Source: Pholiota molesta
Lineage: Eukaryota > Basidiomycota > Agaricomycetes > Agaricales > Strophariaceae
Assembly: GCA_014925825.1 (NCBI GenBank)
Contig: JACGCK010000012.1
Location: 248,001-312,000 of the forward strand
Direction: 5' to 3'
Length of the DNA stretch: 64,000 nucleotides
Shown: piece by piece, positions 51,564 through 63,512 of the stretch
Numbering within the stretch: the first letter of the stretch is position 1
Layout: every line of letters begins with the position of its first letter
Translations under genes and position numbers: made by a program
The notes under the pieces: generated by a model
Seen by the model: only the letters and a program-made list of their open reading frames with translations
Databases searched by the model: none
Told to the model about the DNA's origin: nothing

Positions 51564-52103
51564 TTCAATAACGTTAATATATGCGTTCTACATCCACCAA
51601 TTTATGGTAGGAAAACTTAAGTAGCTGCGTAGCATAAGCTTATCTTGAGGCAGAAAATTGATGCAGGGAGGAAGGTCCCCGTCAGCCAAAAACACATGCA
51701 AAAAAAGGAATTTTTTTGGGTCATAAATATAAAAAACACGAGCTACAGCTACAGAACCGAAACATTGAGGGAAAAAGTGCCGTCCAGTTTCCAAGAGTGT
51801 TGAGTCGCACGAACAAATGGAAGATAGGGCTGAAAGCAGGCAAATAAAAGAATAAAGAGGGAATGAGAAAAACCTTCTGAGAACATAAAAGAAACGCGGA
51901 GGATCCAACAAGAAAACGACAAAGGTGAGAAGGCGCGACTGGTAATGTACAGGTGCTGCATGAGTGTATAGTAATAGCATATCGAGGAGCGCCGGCCGTA
52001 GACTTTCTACATGTCCATTCCGAGGTATAGGGGCGCTCCGTAGCAGGAGGCAGTCCTGGCGGCAAAAAGAGGTGAAGTTATATAGTCATTGCCGATGGGG
52101 CGG
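51564..52103. other. Convergent intergenic, thioredoxin to G-gamma 1
   Basis: 3' UTR sequence of two convergent genes. No gene supported; open frames here lack any recognised motif. Confidence 0.45.
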
Positions 52104-52483
52104 TCACTGAACGATGCAGCATTTCCCTGTAGTCTGTTGGCCATAAGGATCCTCTGCTCGGCCGACGGGGCCCCAAACAGAAGGCACCTAGAAGGTTCGC
52201 GGAAGCGCACGTCAGCGAAGACAGACGGAGACGTATGCAGAAGCAGGCACGTACCAGGTGGTCCTTGGTGGTTTTGCAGTATCGGATGAGACTGGGGGCG
52301 TTGAGGCGCCGTATCAGCTGCTGCTGGGGACAAAATGACACGGGTTAGGACGCACCTGGCGCTGGCCTCGCTCACTCTCACTCGTGGCCGTGCGAGATCC
52401 TCCCGCAGACGCTGGTTGTGCTCTATCAGACGCCTGAGCTTCAGCTCCGACATGGACTGGCGGCCGCCTGTTCGAGAACTCAT
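52104..52483 (-). CDS. STE18: G-protein gamma subunit, paralogue 1
   Basis: A heterotrimeric G-protein gamma subunit of about 82 aa, which pairs with G-beta at the plasma membrane. Three exons. Exon 1 (from 52483) has [28 protein letters not shown] sequence, the coiled-coil helix that binds G-beta, then [16 protein letters not shown]. Exon 2 gives [12 protein letters not shown]. Exon 3 gives [15 protein letters not shown] and ends in Cys-Cys-Ile-Val-Gln. The last four residues CIVQ form a CaaX prenylation box, preceded by a Cys that may be palmitoylated. The stop is at 52104-52106. A second copy lies 0.8 kb upstream on the same strand. Confidence 0.9.
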
Positions 52484-53311
52484 AATGGGTTTTTTGGGTG
52501 GTCTTGCTGTCCATGGGAAAAATGAGAATCATGCGGGGAAATGGCTGCGTGTCGGTGAGATAGACTTACAAACAAGAAACGGGAGTGAAGGGACGTTATG
52601 CTAAACACTGTGAGCGAAAGAAACTGTGTATGTGCTCGGTGTCGGGTTTGGCTGCGAGAAAGAGGCGTGGATGGTGGTGGTTGTGGGTTATAATCGGATT
52701 CTGATTATTCTGCGGCTGTACTTGGGTTGCTCTTGATGTGAATTGCCTGCCGAAAGAGGAATCATCCATCAGACAGCCCATAAGTATCTCATCAGACAGC
52801 TCCAGCACTTAAAGCTGTAGAAGTAAATAAATAAATACAGCAGTACGCAAGCAGTACGTATAAAACTTTACCATTAGGAGGGCACGATGGATAGTATAGT
52901 GGTTCCAGGTGGTCAGGTATAATAATAAAAATAAATGGTTTGGATTGAAAAAGCTGCATGCGTTTGTCCGTGAACGGAATAGCATATGTAGCAAATAAAA
53001 AATTGGTAAGCTGAAATGATGCCTCCGGGGTGTGTAGCGAATTCATCCAAATAGTTGAGGTCAGAAGGACAGTTAGTTGTAAGGAATGTGGGTGGTCAAC
53101 TTTGGTATCAAACAGAAATCGGTATATGCATCTAACTCGGACAAGACGTCCTTTAAATATAGCCAGGAGCGCATCAACAACACGCCATGTTGCAGAGACC
53201 GTCACGGTTTCCAGGTCGGGTATGTATGTCAGAGCATTCTTGAGGCGGCACCAAAAACGGACTGTGGTTCGGGGCTCCGAGCGCGGGGAGGGAGGCTAGA
53301 GCGCACACATA
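52484..53311. other. Spacer between the two G-gamma genes
   Basis: About 0.83 kb with no supported gene. It holds the promoter of paralogue 1 and the 3' end of paralogue 2. Confidence 0.45.
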
Positions 53312-53761
53312 TTACATGATCACACAGTTGCATCCTTGGGCTGGAGGCGCGTATGGGTCTTCACCCTTTGTCACAGGGCCCCACACGGAAGGAATCTGGA
53401 AAGTAGACTCGGGTTAATAAACACGTCTTCGGTATCGAGGCAAGGCGACAGGGGATCGCGGTAACATCCAAAATTGACATACGAGATGGTCCTTGGTGGT
53501 TTTGCAATAGCGAATGATACTAGTGTGCTTTATTATGATCATATAACCTTGAATGGCGCGGGGGCGCGTACCTCGAACTAGCCTCGCTGACACGAAGCCT
53601 GGGTCTCGTCAAATCCTCTCGCAATCGCTGATTGTGCTCCGTCAGTCTCCGGAGCTTGAGCTCAGACATAGATTGCTGTCATAGACGTTATAGTCAGTAT
53701 GACACGAATAGGGACGCATTTGAGTGAATGAGCTGACTTTGTGCGGACGGGAGTTGTTCAT
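53312..53761 (-). CDS. G-protein gamma subunit, paralogue 2
   Basis: Four exons join in frame into about 82 aa. A tiny first exon (MNNSRPHK) is followed by [46 protein letters not shown], then [18 protein letters not shown] and a C-terminus CNCVIM. CVIM is a good CaaX farnesylation box. It differs from paralogue 1 mainly at the N-terminus and in the final 15 residues. The KGEDPYAPP ending looks closer to what I recall for the usual fungal Ste18-type proteins, so this copy may be the conserved one. The stop is at 53312-53314. It is divergent from the coiled-coil gene to its right. Confidence 0.9.
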
Positions 53762-54084
53762 GATGGGCGGTAGGTTTTCTGTTGGAGACAAATGTGGATG
53801 AAGGAAAGAACCAGCCACAAACACGAATAACAACAAAAGAGGGGGAAGGGACGGGCGCGAAGAGGGAAGGAAGAGGAGGATTAAGGTCAACGACAACGTC
53901 GGATAGAGTCGTGCAATACGGTTGCTCAACTTCCAGCGCCCAATCAGCGGAGTTTTAACCCCACTTGTCCACGACCAACATGGACCGGTATTCGTCCCCC
54001 CACCGCAGGCACCGTCAAAACAGGCCCCACATTTCATGTTATGCCCTTCTTGACCTTCTTGACCCTCTCGGACACGTCCTGACA

Positions 54085-55059
54085 ATGATCATCTAGCTCC
54101 TTATTCCAAGAGGCCGCCTTCGTCGCGTCCTGCAGTCAAATTCGCACACTCCCCCAGAGCACATGTTGCCGCGGCGCGCCCGCACATCAAAATAGCCTCC
54201 GTCAATCACAAGATTGATGATAACAATTCAAGGCGTATCTCCCATGACTATGCAGACACATTGAACGACGCGACTTTTGTGGAACACGGGTCTGACAAGA
54301 ACGCGAGCGACCCGGACATGGACGACTCTGCGTTTTATTGGGAAGAAGAAGCGACGCTTTTCACAGAGTTGATGGACGATGGGTAAATTTCACGCATATA
54401 ATCAAGCTTTTTGACGTCATGCTCAGATTGTGCAAGACCACATCAAACGGAAGAGGATCGACTTGATGAATTAGTGCACTCCCTCCAAGCACCTCTTGCT
54501 GAGCTAGGGACCCAGGCGAAGAAACAAATCGCTAGCACGCTGGTTGACACTCATAAACACGCCAAAAAGATGGTCATGCTCGTCGACGAAAATGTCGATC
54601 CGTATTACGGCAAGGGCATTCACCTCTTCAAGAAGGGCAGCACGGCTATCGAAGCCACCTACTATGCACGAGAGCAAGAGATCAAGGAGACTTATCAAAC
54701 AACCCAAGTATGGCAAATATATGCGCTCCAAAATAGGCACTGAATACCAGAATAGCAAAAGATGGCAGTTCTCTTCGATGAACTGAAAGCGGAACACGAA
54801 TTCCGTGACAAGCTGTGGACAAAGCTAGAGGCATCCATCAACGAAATAGGTATGCAGCGTTTAAATTTATCCCTGGTCTATCAAGATGATGTCGATGTAT
54901 TATATTCTAGTAAATCCGGTTCTAGAGACGATTAAGGATACTCCAGCTCAGATAGAACGTACTATTGCAAAGTTGGACAAGCAGCTCGAGAATGAATCTA
55001 CCAAGGCGCAAAATTCGAAGCAAAAATTCTTGCAGGAACTCTTGGCGAAGGCTTTCTAG
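54085..55059 (+). CDS. Hypothetical coiled-coil protein
   Basis: Coding-like text starts near 54085 in the frame HLAPYSKRPPSSRPAVKFAH, with no clean in-frame ATG. An ATG at 54086 reaches a stop after two codons, so either one base is missing there or an upstream exon was not found. An acidic region follows (DMDDSAFYWEEEATLFTEL). An intron from about 54385 to 54439 joins to PHQTEEDRLDELVHSL, then helical sequence with KKMVMLVDENVDPYYGKG and a C-terminal coiled coil (ERTIAKLDKQLENESTKAQ) to the stop at 55057-55059. I do not recognise the family; it is predicted soluble. Confidence 0.6.
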
Positions 55060-56314
55060 TGCCGAGTCTCGACTCACCTTGCGCTTTGGTCTTGTTCCTT
55101 CCGCTATCTCTGGATTGATACTTGTGGACCCTCATTTGCTCTCTGCATTCTCGGTCTGCTATCCCATATGCTCTTCCCTGCTGCATCTACTGCGTTGTGT
55201 TTTTCATTTTAGTGTCTGCTCCCGTTCCTTGCGGATCGGGTCTGCGCTCGTTACACCCTACCGATTGTGGCTGTTTAAAATCAATGATCTAGGCACGGTT
55301 GTTCGTATATTTTCCGCTTCCGCTCAGCGCTCGGCATTTATCTGTCTACTAGTCAGACCTATGTGGAATGCAAAAATCTGCGACTCTGTGATGCTGTGAC
55401 GGATAAGTGTACCATGTCTGGACAGGGCTATTTGAGATGCGAAACCTTAACGTTGGACCCCTGGCGAAATACCATTAGCCCTCCTTCGTCAAGGAAATGA
55501 AGTGATGGGCAGTGGCACACGTGCTTGACTCTTTTCTATCGCCAACTTCCCCCGTGTACCGTATTCTAGTTCCAGCGCATGAAACAGTAGACGGATCTTG
55601 ACTGTCCTACTTACTTGACTGTTTACTTAAACCCTGACGTCGATTTCCAATGCGTTAAATGAACCAATTCGCTGAGTTTATCCTGTCGGCTTCGTTCTCA
55701 ATATTGGCTAGCCGTAGTAACACGTACTGGTATTGATTATTTCTGAGCACAACACTATCATTCAATGCAATTGTCATTGCCACTTATTCACCTCGTGGGT
55801 GGCTCCGTCCAAGCGCAGCCTTGGGCTTCAAGACCTCTCAGTGGATCGGTTTTGTTGTGACCCATATTATGCACATTCCTTGTAAGTGTCGACAGACCAT
55901 ATCATTACTTAGTCAAGTGGTACTCTGATTTCAACCCTCTGAACTCTTAGTAACAGTATTTTGAATTTGTAGCTGTGCATGTTACCGCTTATCCTCACGT
56001 CCCGCTGACGCAGTCACCTGAGTGCACTTTCAGAATTTGCAAGCCGCCACGCGGGAAGAACACTGCCTTTCTGCAATTTTCTATGGATGAAGACCTGGAA
56101 GCACTGCCTCGAACCGCTGTTATCCATAATAGGAAAATATCCCTGTCAAATTTTCTATTTTTAGGACTAAAAATGATTCCTCCAAGCAACTGACATCACA
56201 CCCACCTGGCTCCTGAGAGGTCCTATTGCTCAGCCCACTACCGCGCTCCTTATATATGCCGCGGTTTGTCAGAACGCTCCCAACCTTTTTTAGTCCTCAA
56301 CCCCCACATCCTCG
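55060..56314. other. Intergenic, no gene recognised
   Basis: About 1.25 kb. Open frames present here have no splice context or known motif. The right end carries a TATA-like box for the next gene. Confidence 0.45.
56251..56257 (+). promoter_or_regulatory. TATA-like box
   Basis: TATATAT, followed by a GC-rich segment, lies about 60 bp upstream of the ATG at 56315. Confidence 0.45.
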
Positions 56315-57344
56315 ATGTTTGTCCCTTTTTTCACGAAGCGCTCGGCGACAATAAGTTGTTCAGAAGAAAAGGAGGTGGGGCAAGGGCGGTGGGTCAAGTG
56401 GAGGGGGAAGTCCTCTGAAGGTGGTGGTGGTAGTAGTAGTGGTGGCAGTAGTGGCACAGCTCGGTCCAGTTCCATCAGCAGTGCGGGTACCTCGAAGGCG
56501 GCCACATCCTATGGAGGCGGAGGAGGCAGAGCGATCACTATACCTTCTGGTCAATTATTTGCTGGACGGAGTGCTGGTGGTGGAACGAGATCTGAAGTGA
56601 CTGGAACACAGTATGTTATTCAGCGTCGAAACTTGAAGTTGACAAGCGAATATTGGCTCTCATTAAATTCATTGGTTTGCAGGCAATACGGAAGTGGTTA
56701 TCCTGGCATAACTGGTCGCGGTGTCGCCAACCGAGGCTTTCCTTTCTTCTTTTGGCCTCTTGCTTGGGGAGGGGTTGCTGGTGTCGGTACAGCTGCGTAC
56801 CTGCATAATACAGAGGTATGTGAATTTCGTCCAATTCACAAACTAAGCCTCATGTTTTGCAGTATGGCCGATTCGACAATTCCAGCAGACCCGGTGGAAT
56901 CATGATGACTGCCGAATTCAATTCGTCCTCTTCACAATCCACTACCTTCCGCATAGTCGCAGATAACACTACAGTGAACTCGCTCATCACAGATATTGTC
57001 TCCAATTGCACTTCCTCCAATCTAGCGTCTCCCAGCACTATCGTGGCGACTACATACAACGACTCGTTGGTATCTCCTAAACCCGAACAGGCGGTCCAGT
57101 ATTACCGTTCCAGCACTGTGGCTTGACTTTGGATGGATACAATGACACCGGCGCCTTGGGTGCAGAGGGCACGCCTGATACACCACTCCCCACGAATATC
57201 GACACGACTCTTTTGAACTGTCTGAACTTTACAATAGCAGCCGCTGTTCCCTTGGTGGATAGTGCGCTGCCATGGGCCGTCCCTCCGACTACAGGTCTCC
57301 TAGGCATCCTATATCTAGTCTGGTCGCTCTCTTCGTTGATATAG
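56315..57344 (+). CDS. Conserved-looking fungal Gly/Ser-rich membrane protein, function unknown
   Basis: Three exons. The N-terminus is Lys/Gly/Ser-rich (GGGGSSSGGSSGTARSSS, then YGGGGGRAITIPSGQLFAGR, GGGTRSEVTGT). A short hydrophobic segment follows (GFPFFFWPLAWGGVAGVGTAAYL), then an extracellular-like domain with several Asn-X-Ser/Thr sites (TFRIVADNTTVNSLI, SNCTSSN) and a final hydrophobic helix (TTGLLGILYLVWSL) suggesting a membrane or GPI end. One base is missing near 57122 (GTG GCT TGA where GTG GCT TTG ACT fits). I recall similar Agaricomycete proteins but no function. Confidence 0.75.
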
Positions 57345-58055
57345 GATATGAATCTGCGTGTTCACATTATTGCCAACTATTCTTTCGCATCTTTTGATTG
57401 TGAGTTTTTATTCAACACACTCTTGCGACCCTTTACCTAAGTTCTAGTCCCCACGTCTACTGCATGCGTGTATTTCTATCACAATTATGTACGCCCTTGC
57501 TCTCTTTGTGATCTTGTGATGTTGAGGCAGTGCCTGCTATACGTTCCCCATTCATGATGTTTCTTCCTTACACGACTTCTCAGGCGGTCGTTCTTATCAT
57601 ATTTCTACCTTCACATAATAATATTCCCCACAGCTTCGACCGTAATGACATATACGATCCGACATGTTCTTCCCATATACATTAGCTATGGTACTTTGAT
57701 TCCCATCTATCGGCATAGAATTTGGGATAAGTACAGAAAATATATACCTTGATACGGCACCTCCTTCCTAGCTACGCTGTATACATATGCCGTGAATCTC
57801 CAGTTCAGTCGTCCACTATAGGTTTTACGGCATTAAATAAAACACTACGGGTGTGGTGGATAGAAGAGCTGGACATGAGATAGTCTGTTTTGTACACTCG
57901 AGGGCCATCGCGCTATTTTTAAAATTCTGATCGCTTCGATCGCTTCGCACTGCGCAGCTGATACGTATAAAGCCGCCCATCTCTTTCCATGCTTTCCCAC
58001 CTTCCTAAACTTCAACCACCACCTCGATCCTCAGCATTACTCCGACTTGACAACT
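57345..58055. other. Intergenic, upstream of Argonaute
   Basis: About 0.7 kb, AT-rich in the middle, no gene supported. It holds the 3' UTR of the preceding gene and the Argonaute promoter. Confidence 0.45.
57966..57971 (+). promoter_or_regulatory. TATA box of the Argonaute gene
   Basis: TATAAA lies 90 bp upstream of the ATG at 58056, followed by a pyrimidine-rich leader. Confidence 0.5.
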
Positions 58056-61000
58056 ATGCCTCCAGGAATCGCTCCACGTCGCGGCCCCGGTCACCTCCTC
58101 GAGGAGGTGGACCGGCTCGCGGGGTGGCGCGGGTCATGGCGGCAAAGGTGCCATTCCGGGTGAGTAGAGTTGTTGCGTTTAGATCATCGGCATAAAATCT
58201 AAATAGATGATAAAATTATCTCTTTTAATAAGTACATGTGAAGACCGTTGGCGTCAGACGACCTGGTATGGAACAAGTGGCAGGGTTGTCCCCACCATCG
58301 TCAATGCCTTCAAGACAACTATTCCAGATGGTATCATATATCACTACGATGGTAGGTTGTATATTATGACACACTCACTCGATTAATCATTATTCAACAA
58401 TACTTACTCTCTATCTTAACATCTATGTAGTCGGTGAGTATCCAAGCTATGTTTAACCTTTCCTAGCATTGTTATTGATATGTGGCAATTGCAGCAGCAT
58501 TGCAGCAATTACCCCAGACAGGTTCCCAGCCAGGTTCAATATGGAACTCTTCGACAGATTGCAGAAAGTTGTCGCTCCACAGGTATTCGCGATACCTGCT
58601 GTCTATGATGGCCGCAAGAATGCCTTCACTATGAAGCCATTACCCTTAGGCCCGACGGACTCCGCGACTGTAAGTTAAAGCACGCAACCTCCGTTTGGTA
58701 TGGCTTCTCACTTTTTTTGAACGTTTAGTTCAACATAACCTTGGAGCGCACCGGGCCAGCCATCTCTGATCGCCCTCCTAAGGTCTACCCGATCAAATTG
58801 ACCAAAGTGGCCATGATAAACACTGAGTAAGTGAACCTCGTAATTTAGCCATATCATAGCTCATGTTTTGCCAGAGTCCTAAACCGTTTCATTCAAGCGA
58901 AACAGTCTGCGGACAACGATGTCCTTACAGCCATCACAGTAAGTCAAATGTTAATTTTTGGTCATGTTTTTATATAATTTTAGCCGATCTTAGGCACTGA
59001 ACATCGTGATTCGGATGGATCCCAACATGCAATATCCATTCAATGTGAGGTCCTTCTTCACTCCAGCAGGCAAAAAGCCATCGGAGGTGGCCTTGAGTTA
59101 TGGAGGGGCTATTTCCAGTCTGTCCGCCCGTCTCAAGGCAGCATGTATATCAATCTTGACATTGCAACGGGTGTGATGTACAAGCCCGGGCCTTTGCTTG
59201 AGCTCTGCATGGAGCATCTTGGTGTAAGGAATGGAAATCCCAACTCCTTGTCGCCAAATGCCAGGCCTCCTTTACCCGACCGCGAAAGGATACGCCTACA
59301 GCGATTCATATCCGGGATGCGGATTACCACTGGCTACACTGGAAGCACAAAGACTTTTGTTATCAAGAGGGTCACCACTGAAGGCGCTAGTGGCATTGTG
59401 TTTCCCTTGAGAGATGGTGGCTCCATCTCTGTTGCGATTACTTCAAGAACCATTTGAACCATCCTCTCAAGTTTCCGAATGTAATTTGTGTCGAGGTACG
59501 TACCTGCTTCGACATTTACAGAAACTTGGCCAATACTTATATGTATCCTACTGCAGGTCGGCAATGCCGGTGCCAAGATTCCGCTGGAACTTTGCACCGT
59601 GCCGCCTGGCCAGATCATGCGGAAGCAAATACCTGCAGATAAAACAAATGATATGCTGGAGTTCTCAAAGCTTCATCCCAAAGAGCGCCTAACGAGCATT
59701 CACACCGGCCAAAATGTGAGAACCATTATTCATTCGAGAACTGTCCTTGCTTAATGATCATGTTTAGGTGCTGCAATACGGGCAAAGCGAGTATATACGC
59801 CAATTTGGCATGAATGTTGAACAGACGCCTATAACCGTCAATGCTCGTGTTCTGCCTCCTCCTGTCCTTCGATACGGCCCAACGAGCAAAGAGCCTACTA
59901 TCGTGAGTCATTTCATGCCAATGTGGTAACACATCTAAGAGTTTTCTATTCGCAGAAACCTGCTAATGGATCATGGAACATGTGCGGTTATTTTGTCATG
60001 TTGTTTAGTTTTGTGCTAATTGCAAGGATTTCAGGCGTGATAAAGTTTTCTTAGCCATCCACAATCCGTTTGGGCGATAGTGATCTACGAAAGTCCCAAT
60101 CGCTTTAACCAACAAGTCGCCCAAGAAATGGCCAGGGTTTCATCGATGGCGCAAAGAGTGTCGGTAAGTTGCCTGTGCGTGGACCATTGCAGCCCATTCA
60201 GTTCGGTCACTACAGGCATGAGGTAATGATCAAAGGCCACTTATGTTCTGGGAGAACGGCCATGGAAACATTGGAGAGGTGAGTCAATTTCTTTTTGCAA
60301 CAAAATGATTAATAACTTGCCACATTAGCACCTGATGAAAGCTGGGAAGGCATGCATTGACGCCAAGAAAGGACCTCCGAATCTCTTGGTCGTCATCTTG
60401 CCCGAGGGTGGCAATCAAATCTATACCGCCGTTAAGCAGTGCGCCTTGTCTTTCCAGTATTTCTTTTGATGTCAGCTAACTAATTCTCAATCTTTCCCGC
60501 ATAGCTTCGGTGATGTTACAGTAAGTTCAGACAGTATAAACTGTATACCCATGTGTCACATTTCTCCATGATTCATGTAGAAGGGCATCCAGACTCAATG
60601 CCTGAAGTCGCAGAAGTGCTCCGCGCCAAGATGCAATATTGGGCGAATGTCATGCTCAAGTACGTCGTTAGCTGTTCGATCGAACGAAAAGATCATAAAC
60701 TAATCTTTGCATAGGGTTAATGTCAAGCTGGAGGAATTAATAACATCCTCAATGATCATAATTGAATGACCCAAATAATCCTTCGATCGTGATGGGTAAG
60801 TACTTAACATCTAACTTGGATGCAGAAGACATATGTCATTGATATGTCATAGGTGCTGATGTTATGCATCCCGCACCCGGTGCGGAGGGCCGCCCATCAT
60901 TCGCTAGTCTTGTCTCCAGCGTCGATAACACTACTGCAAAATACATCTCCCAAAGCAGCGTCCAAGTTGGCCGAGAAGAGATTATTGCTGATCTGGAGCA

Positions 61001-62226
61001 GATGGTCACCGTATGCACATTACTTATATTTACTACATAATATTGACATTTTATTTCAGGATGCCTTAGAGAAATGGGTAGGCTATGGAAGCGCTGTCGA
61101 GAAAGGCAGACCCCCCCTCAGCCGTCTTATCTTCTTCGAGGTGGAAATTCACACTTGGTTTCAATTATTGATTTCTCATCTCTGGCATTAGATGGTGTCA
61201 GCGAAGGCCGGTTTGCGCATGTGCTAGGACAAGGTATGTCACCACCACACTCCTCAGTATTCTTCAGAAATATATTTTGCCATTTCTCCGTAGAGTTGCC
61301 AATGATACAGAGTATGTTTTTCATGCATTATCTACCATATACATGCTGATAATGGATTCATTTCAGAGGCCTGCGTTGCAATGAAATGCGGCCTAAAATC
61401 ACGCTAATCATTGTTGGAAAACGGCATCATATTCGGTGAGCACCTGTCGCGATGTGTACTCTCTTATTCCTTATCGAGTTGGTGCAGCATGTTCCCGCAG
61501 AATGACCGCGATGGCGACAGAAGTGGCAACTGTCAGGCGGGAACCACCATCGACGCCGGCCTTGGGCATCCCACGGAGTTCGATTATTATCAGTTAACTC
61601 ACGGAGGATTACTTGGAACTAGCAGGCCCGCCCATTACTCGGTATGCATATTTCATTCTTGGATCCGTGTATAATAAATAACTTGTCTTATAACTTGTCT
61701 TATAGGTGATCTATGATGTAAGGAAACAAAATGCTCAAATATATCATCCTCATTCTGACCCTTCCTTCCTAAATTTTAGGATAGCGGCTTTTCGTATGTT
61801 TTTTTCTTTCTTTGTCGGTTGTGATCTTACCGAACATACTTATCTTTCAAAGTGCTGATACAATGCAAAACCTGTCGTTCGCACTGTGCCACGTTTACGC
61901 TCGCGCCACCCGTTCAGTTTCTATCCCTGCTCCTGTGTATTGTGAGCACGTATCGCATTGAACAGATCCGGACTTTCATGCTAACTTTCAACACAAAAGA
62001 TGCAGATATTGTCTGTGCTCGAGCAAAGAACCATTATGCACCAGATAGCAATTTTGACCTCTCGGACACGGCCACTGTCGCGAGCTCGCATGCCGACAGT
62101 CAGCTTGAGGCTTTCAGGGCTGGTTATAAGCCTCTTAATGCTGCCATGGCAAACTCAATGTACTTCATGGTATGCAACCTACTCTGTCTTGTTGTATTAT
62201 CGCTGAAGGCTAAGGGATATCAGTGA
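58056..62226 (+). CDS. Argonaute protein (QDE-2 type), RNA-silencing slicer
   Basis: Short ATG exon with Arg/Gly-rich sequence, then the N domain ([14 protein letters not shown]), linker, and PAZ-containing middle ([59 protein letters not shown]). The MID/PIWI part has [103 protein letters not shown] and [19 protein letters not shown]. Asp, Glu, Asp and His of the slicer tetrad are all placeable, so the protein is probably catalytic. About twenty introns. About ten -1 breaks (for example near 58271, 59070, 60140, 60632, 60766, 61137, 61389), each in or beside a short run. The last intron directly precedes the TGA. Confidence 0.93.
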
Positions 62227-62704
62227 ACAAGTGAACATTCTCGTCAACATCAATGCGTTCTTTTGAACTTTTTATTGTGAAAAATCAAAAATCAAAAATT
62301 GTCTAATGAATGTTTCATAGCTTCATGTTTTCTGCCTGTTTTGCTTTTGCTATCTTGCTTTCTCGTCCGCTTATTGCACTGCTATCGTCGAAACAACTTG
62401 CTCCTAAGACTTGTATATACGTAGATAACCTTGATCTGTGATGATAAAACCCTTTTGTTGTATAATGCTTGCAAGGAACAAAAGACATGCTATTATGAGT
62501 TGCACAATGATTTGCTTTGATACGTGAAGTCGCAATCCCAACGGGTTTTTTGATGAATAAAAAGAATGCACATGGTATACTACTTGAGCAGGATGGTTTC
62601 AATATAAGTCTATCAACCGATAATCAAATACAAGAACGCAATCCTGACCTAAGTATGAACAACCTATGTATGCAGGTATAAAGTAGGTTACATTCTCCAG
62701 CCAA
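62227..62704. other. Intergenic, Argonaute 3' side
   Basis: About 0.5 kb, AT-rich. An open frame on the minus strand (62315-62602) has no recognisable motif and is probably fortuitous. Confidence 0.4.
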
Positions 62705-62930
62705 TTATGCGCTCTTTCTGAGCGCCCAATCTACACCAACATCCGCTAGATTTTGGTAAGCACTTCGTGGAGTTTCGGAGGTTTCTGGCTGCTGCAGACC
62801 CCAGGCTTGCGTCATGTCTGGCTTTGAGTACAGCTCGAAAGAAAGCTCGCCATATATATAGCCCCGAAAGCATTTCTTTCCAAGGGCGTATTATGTCGGA
62901 GGGCGTACTTGAAGCATAAAAGGCTGGTTA
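62705..62930 (-). pseudogene. Unidentified coding-like segment with a frame break
   Basis: On the minus strand the text YIYGELSFELYSKPDMTQ, AWGLQQPETSETPRSAYQN and LADVGVDWALRKSA runs to a stop at 62705-62707. It has the composition of a real protein. Upstream the continuation is in another frame (CFKYALRHNTPLERNAFG), joined if one or two bases are missing near 62850. It could be a 3' exon of SPC19, the end of a separate small gene, or a relic. I do not recognise the family. Confidence 0.4.
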
Positions 62931-62939
62931 TAGGTACTA

Positions 62940-63512
62940 TTATATCTCTGGCCGCTGATGTTGTGTGTAGTAGGTCGAGAATATCGCATTATGAACTGCC
63001 GTCATTCCCTACATATTTGATTAGACACCTATTCAGATACAAAAACATTCTTGAGCTTACGAATTTCAGGATTTCCTCTTCCAGAGCCCGTACTTCAGCC
63101 TCTAGTTTCTCTCTTTGCCTGGTCAATGTTTGTAGCCGACGGGCTTCGAGTTTCTGGACGGCACTGATTCCAGTGGCCGGTGCTCTAGATTTAGAATTTT
63201 CGACCTCATCGAGCAATATTGTTAGCAAGTACAACTTCCAAAGAACGGTTTGTAGTCAGTCACCTTTGTCTGCAACAGCGCTTCCTTCCTTTCCAAGCTA
63301 ACGAGACCCTGCTCCGCGCGTTCGATCAGCTCCGATATAGCAGGCTCAATTTCATCGGCCAAGCCAGATTTATATTTCTTGATAGTTCTTTCGTTCACGA
63401 GCAAGAAGACCTATCAAATTAATATAGAATATTGAGGCAATGTCGCCGTTGGATCATAGTGCAATGAATCGCACCCTCTCGTTCTGCAAGATCTGCGTCA
63501 TCCGCGGCAAGT
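62940..63512 (-). CDS. SPC19: DASH/Dam1 complex subunit Spc19, 5' part missing
   Basis: A kinetochore protein that couples chromosomes to microtubule plus ends. Exons 63475-63512 (DLPRMTQILQNER), 63264-63410 (49 codons, VFLLVNERTIKKYK to ERKEALLQTK) and 63061-63204 (48 codons, VENSKSRAPATG to ALEEEILKF) join in frame with canonical splice sites and show the Spc19 helical pattern. A last exon ending at 62940 is tentative. The usual N-terminal part before DLPRM is not visible. To the right lies a duplicated 56-bp segment and then a copia LTR on the same strand, so the gene is probably interrupted or its first exon is displaced. Confidence 0.72.

Noticed and set aside
54965..55399. + strand open frame (144 codons)
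   Set aside because: Its first part is a shadow of the coiled-coil gene's last exon; the remainder has no motif or splice context.
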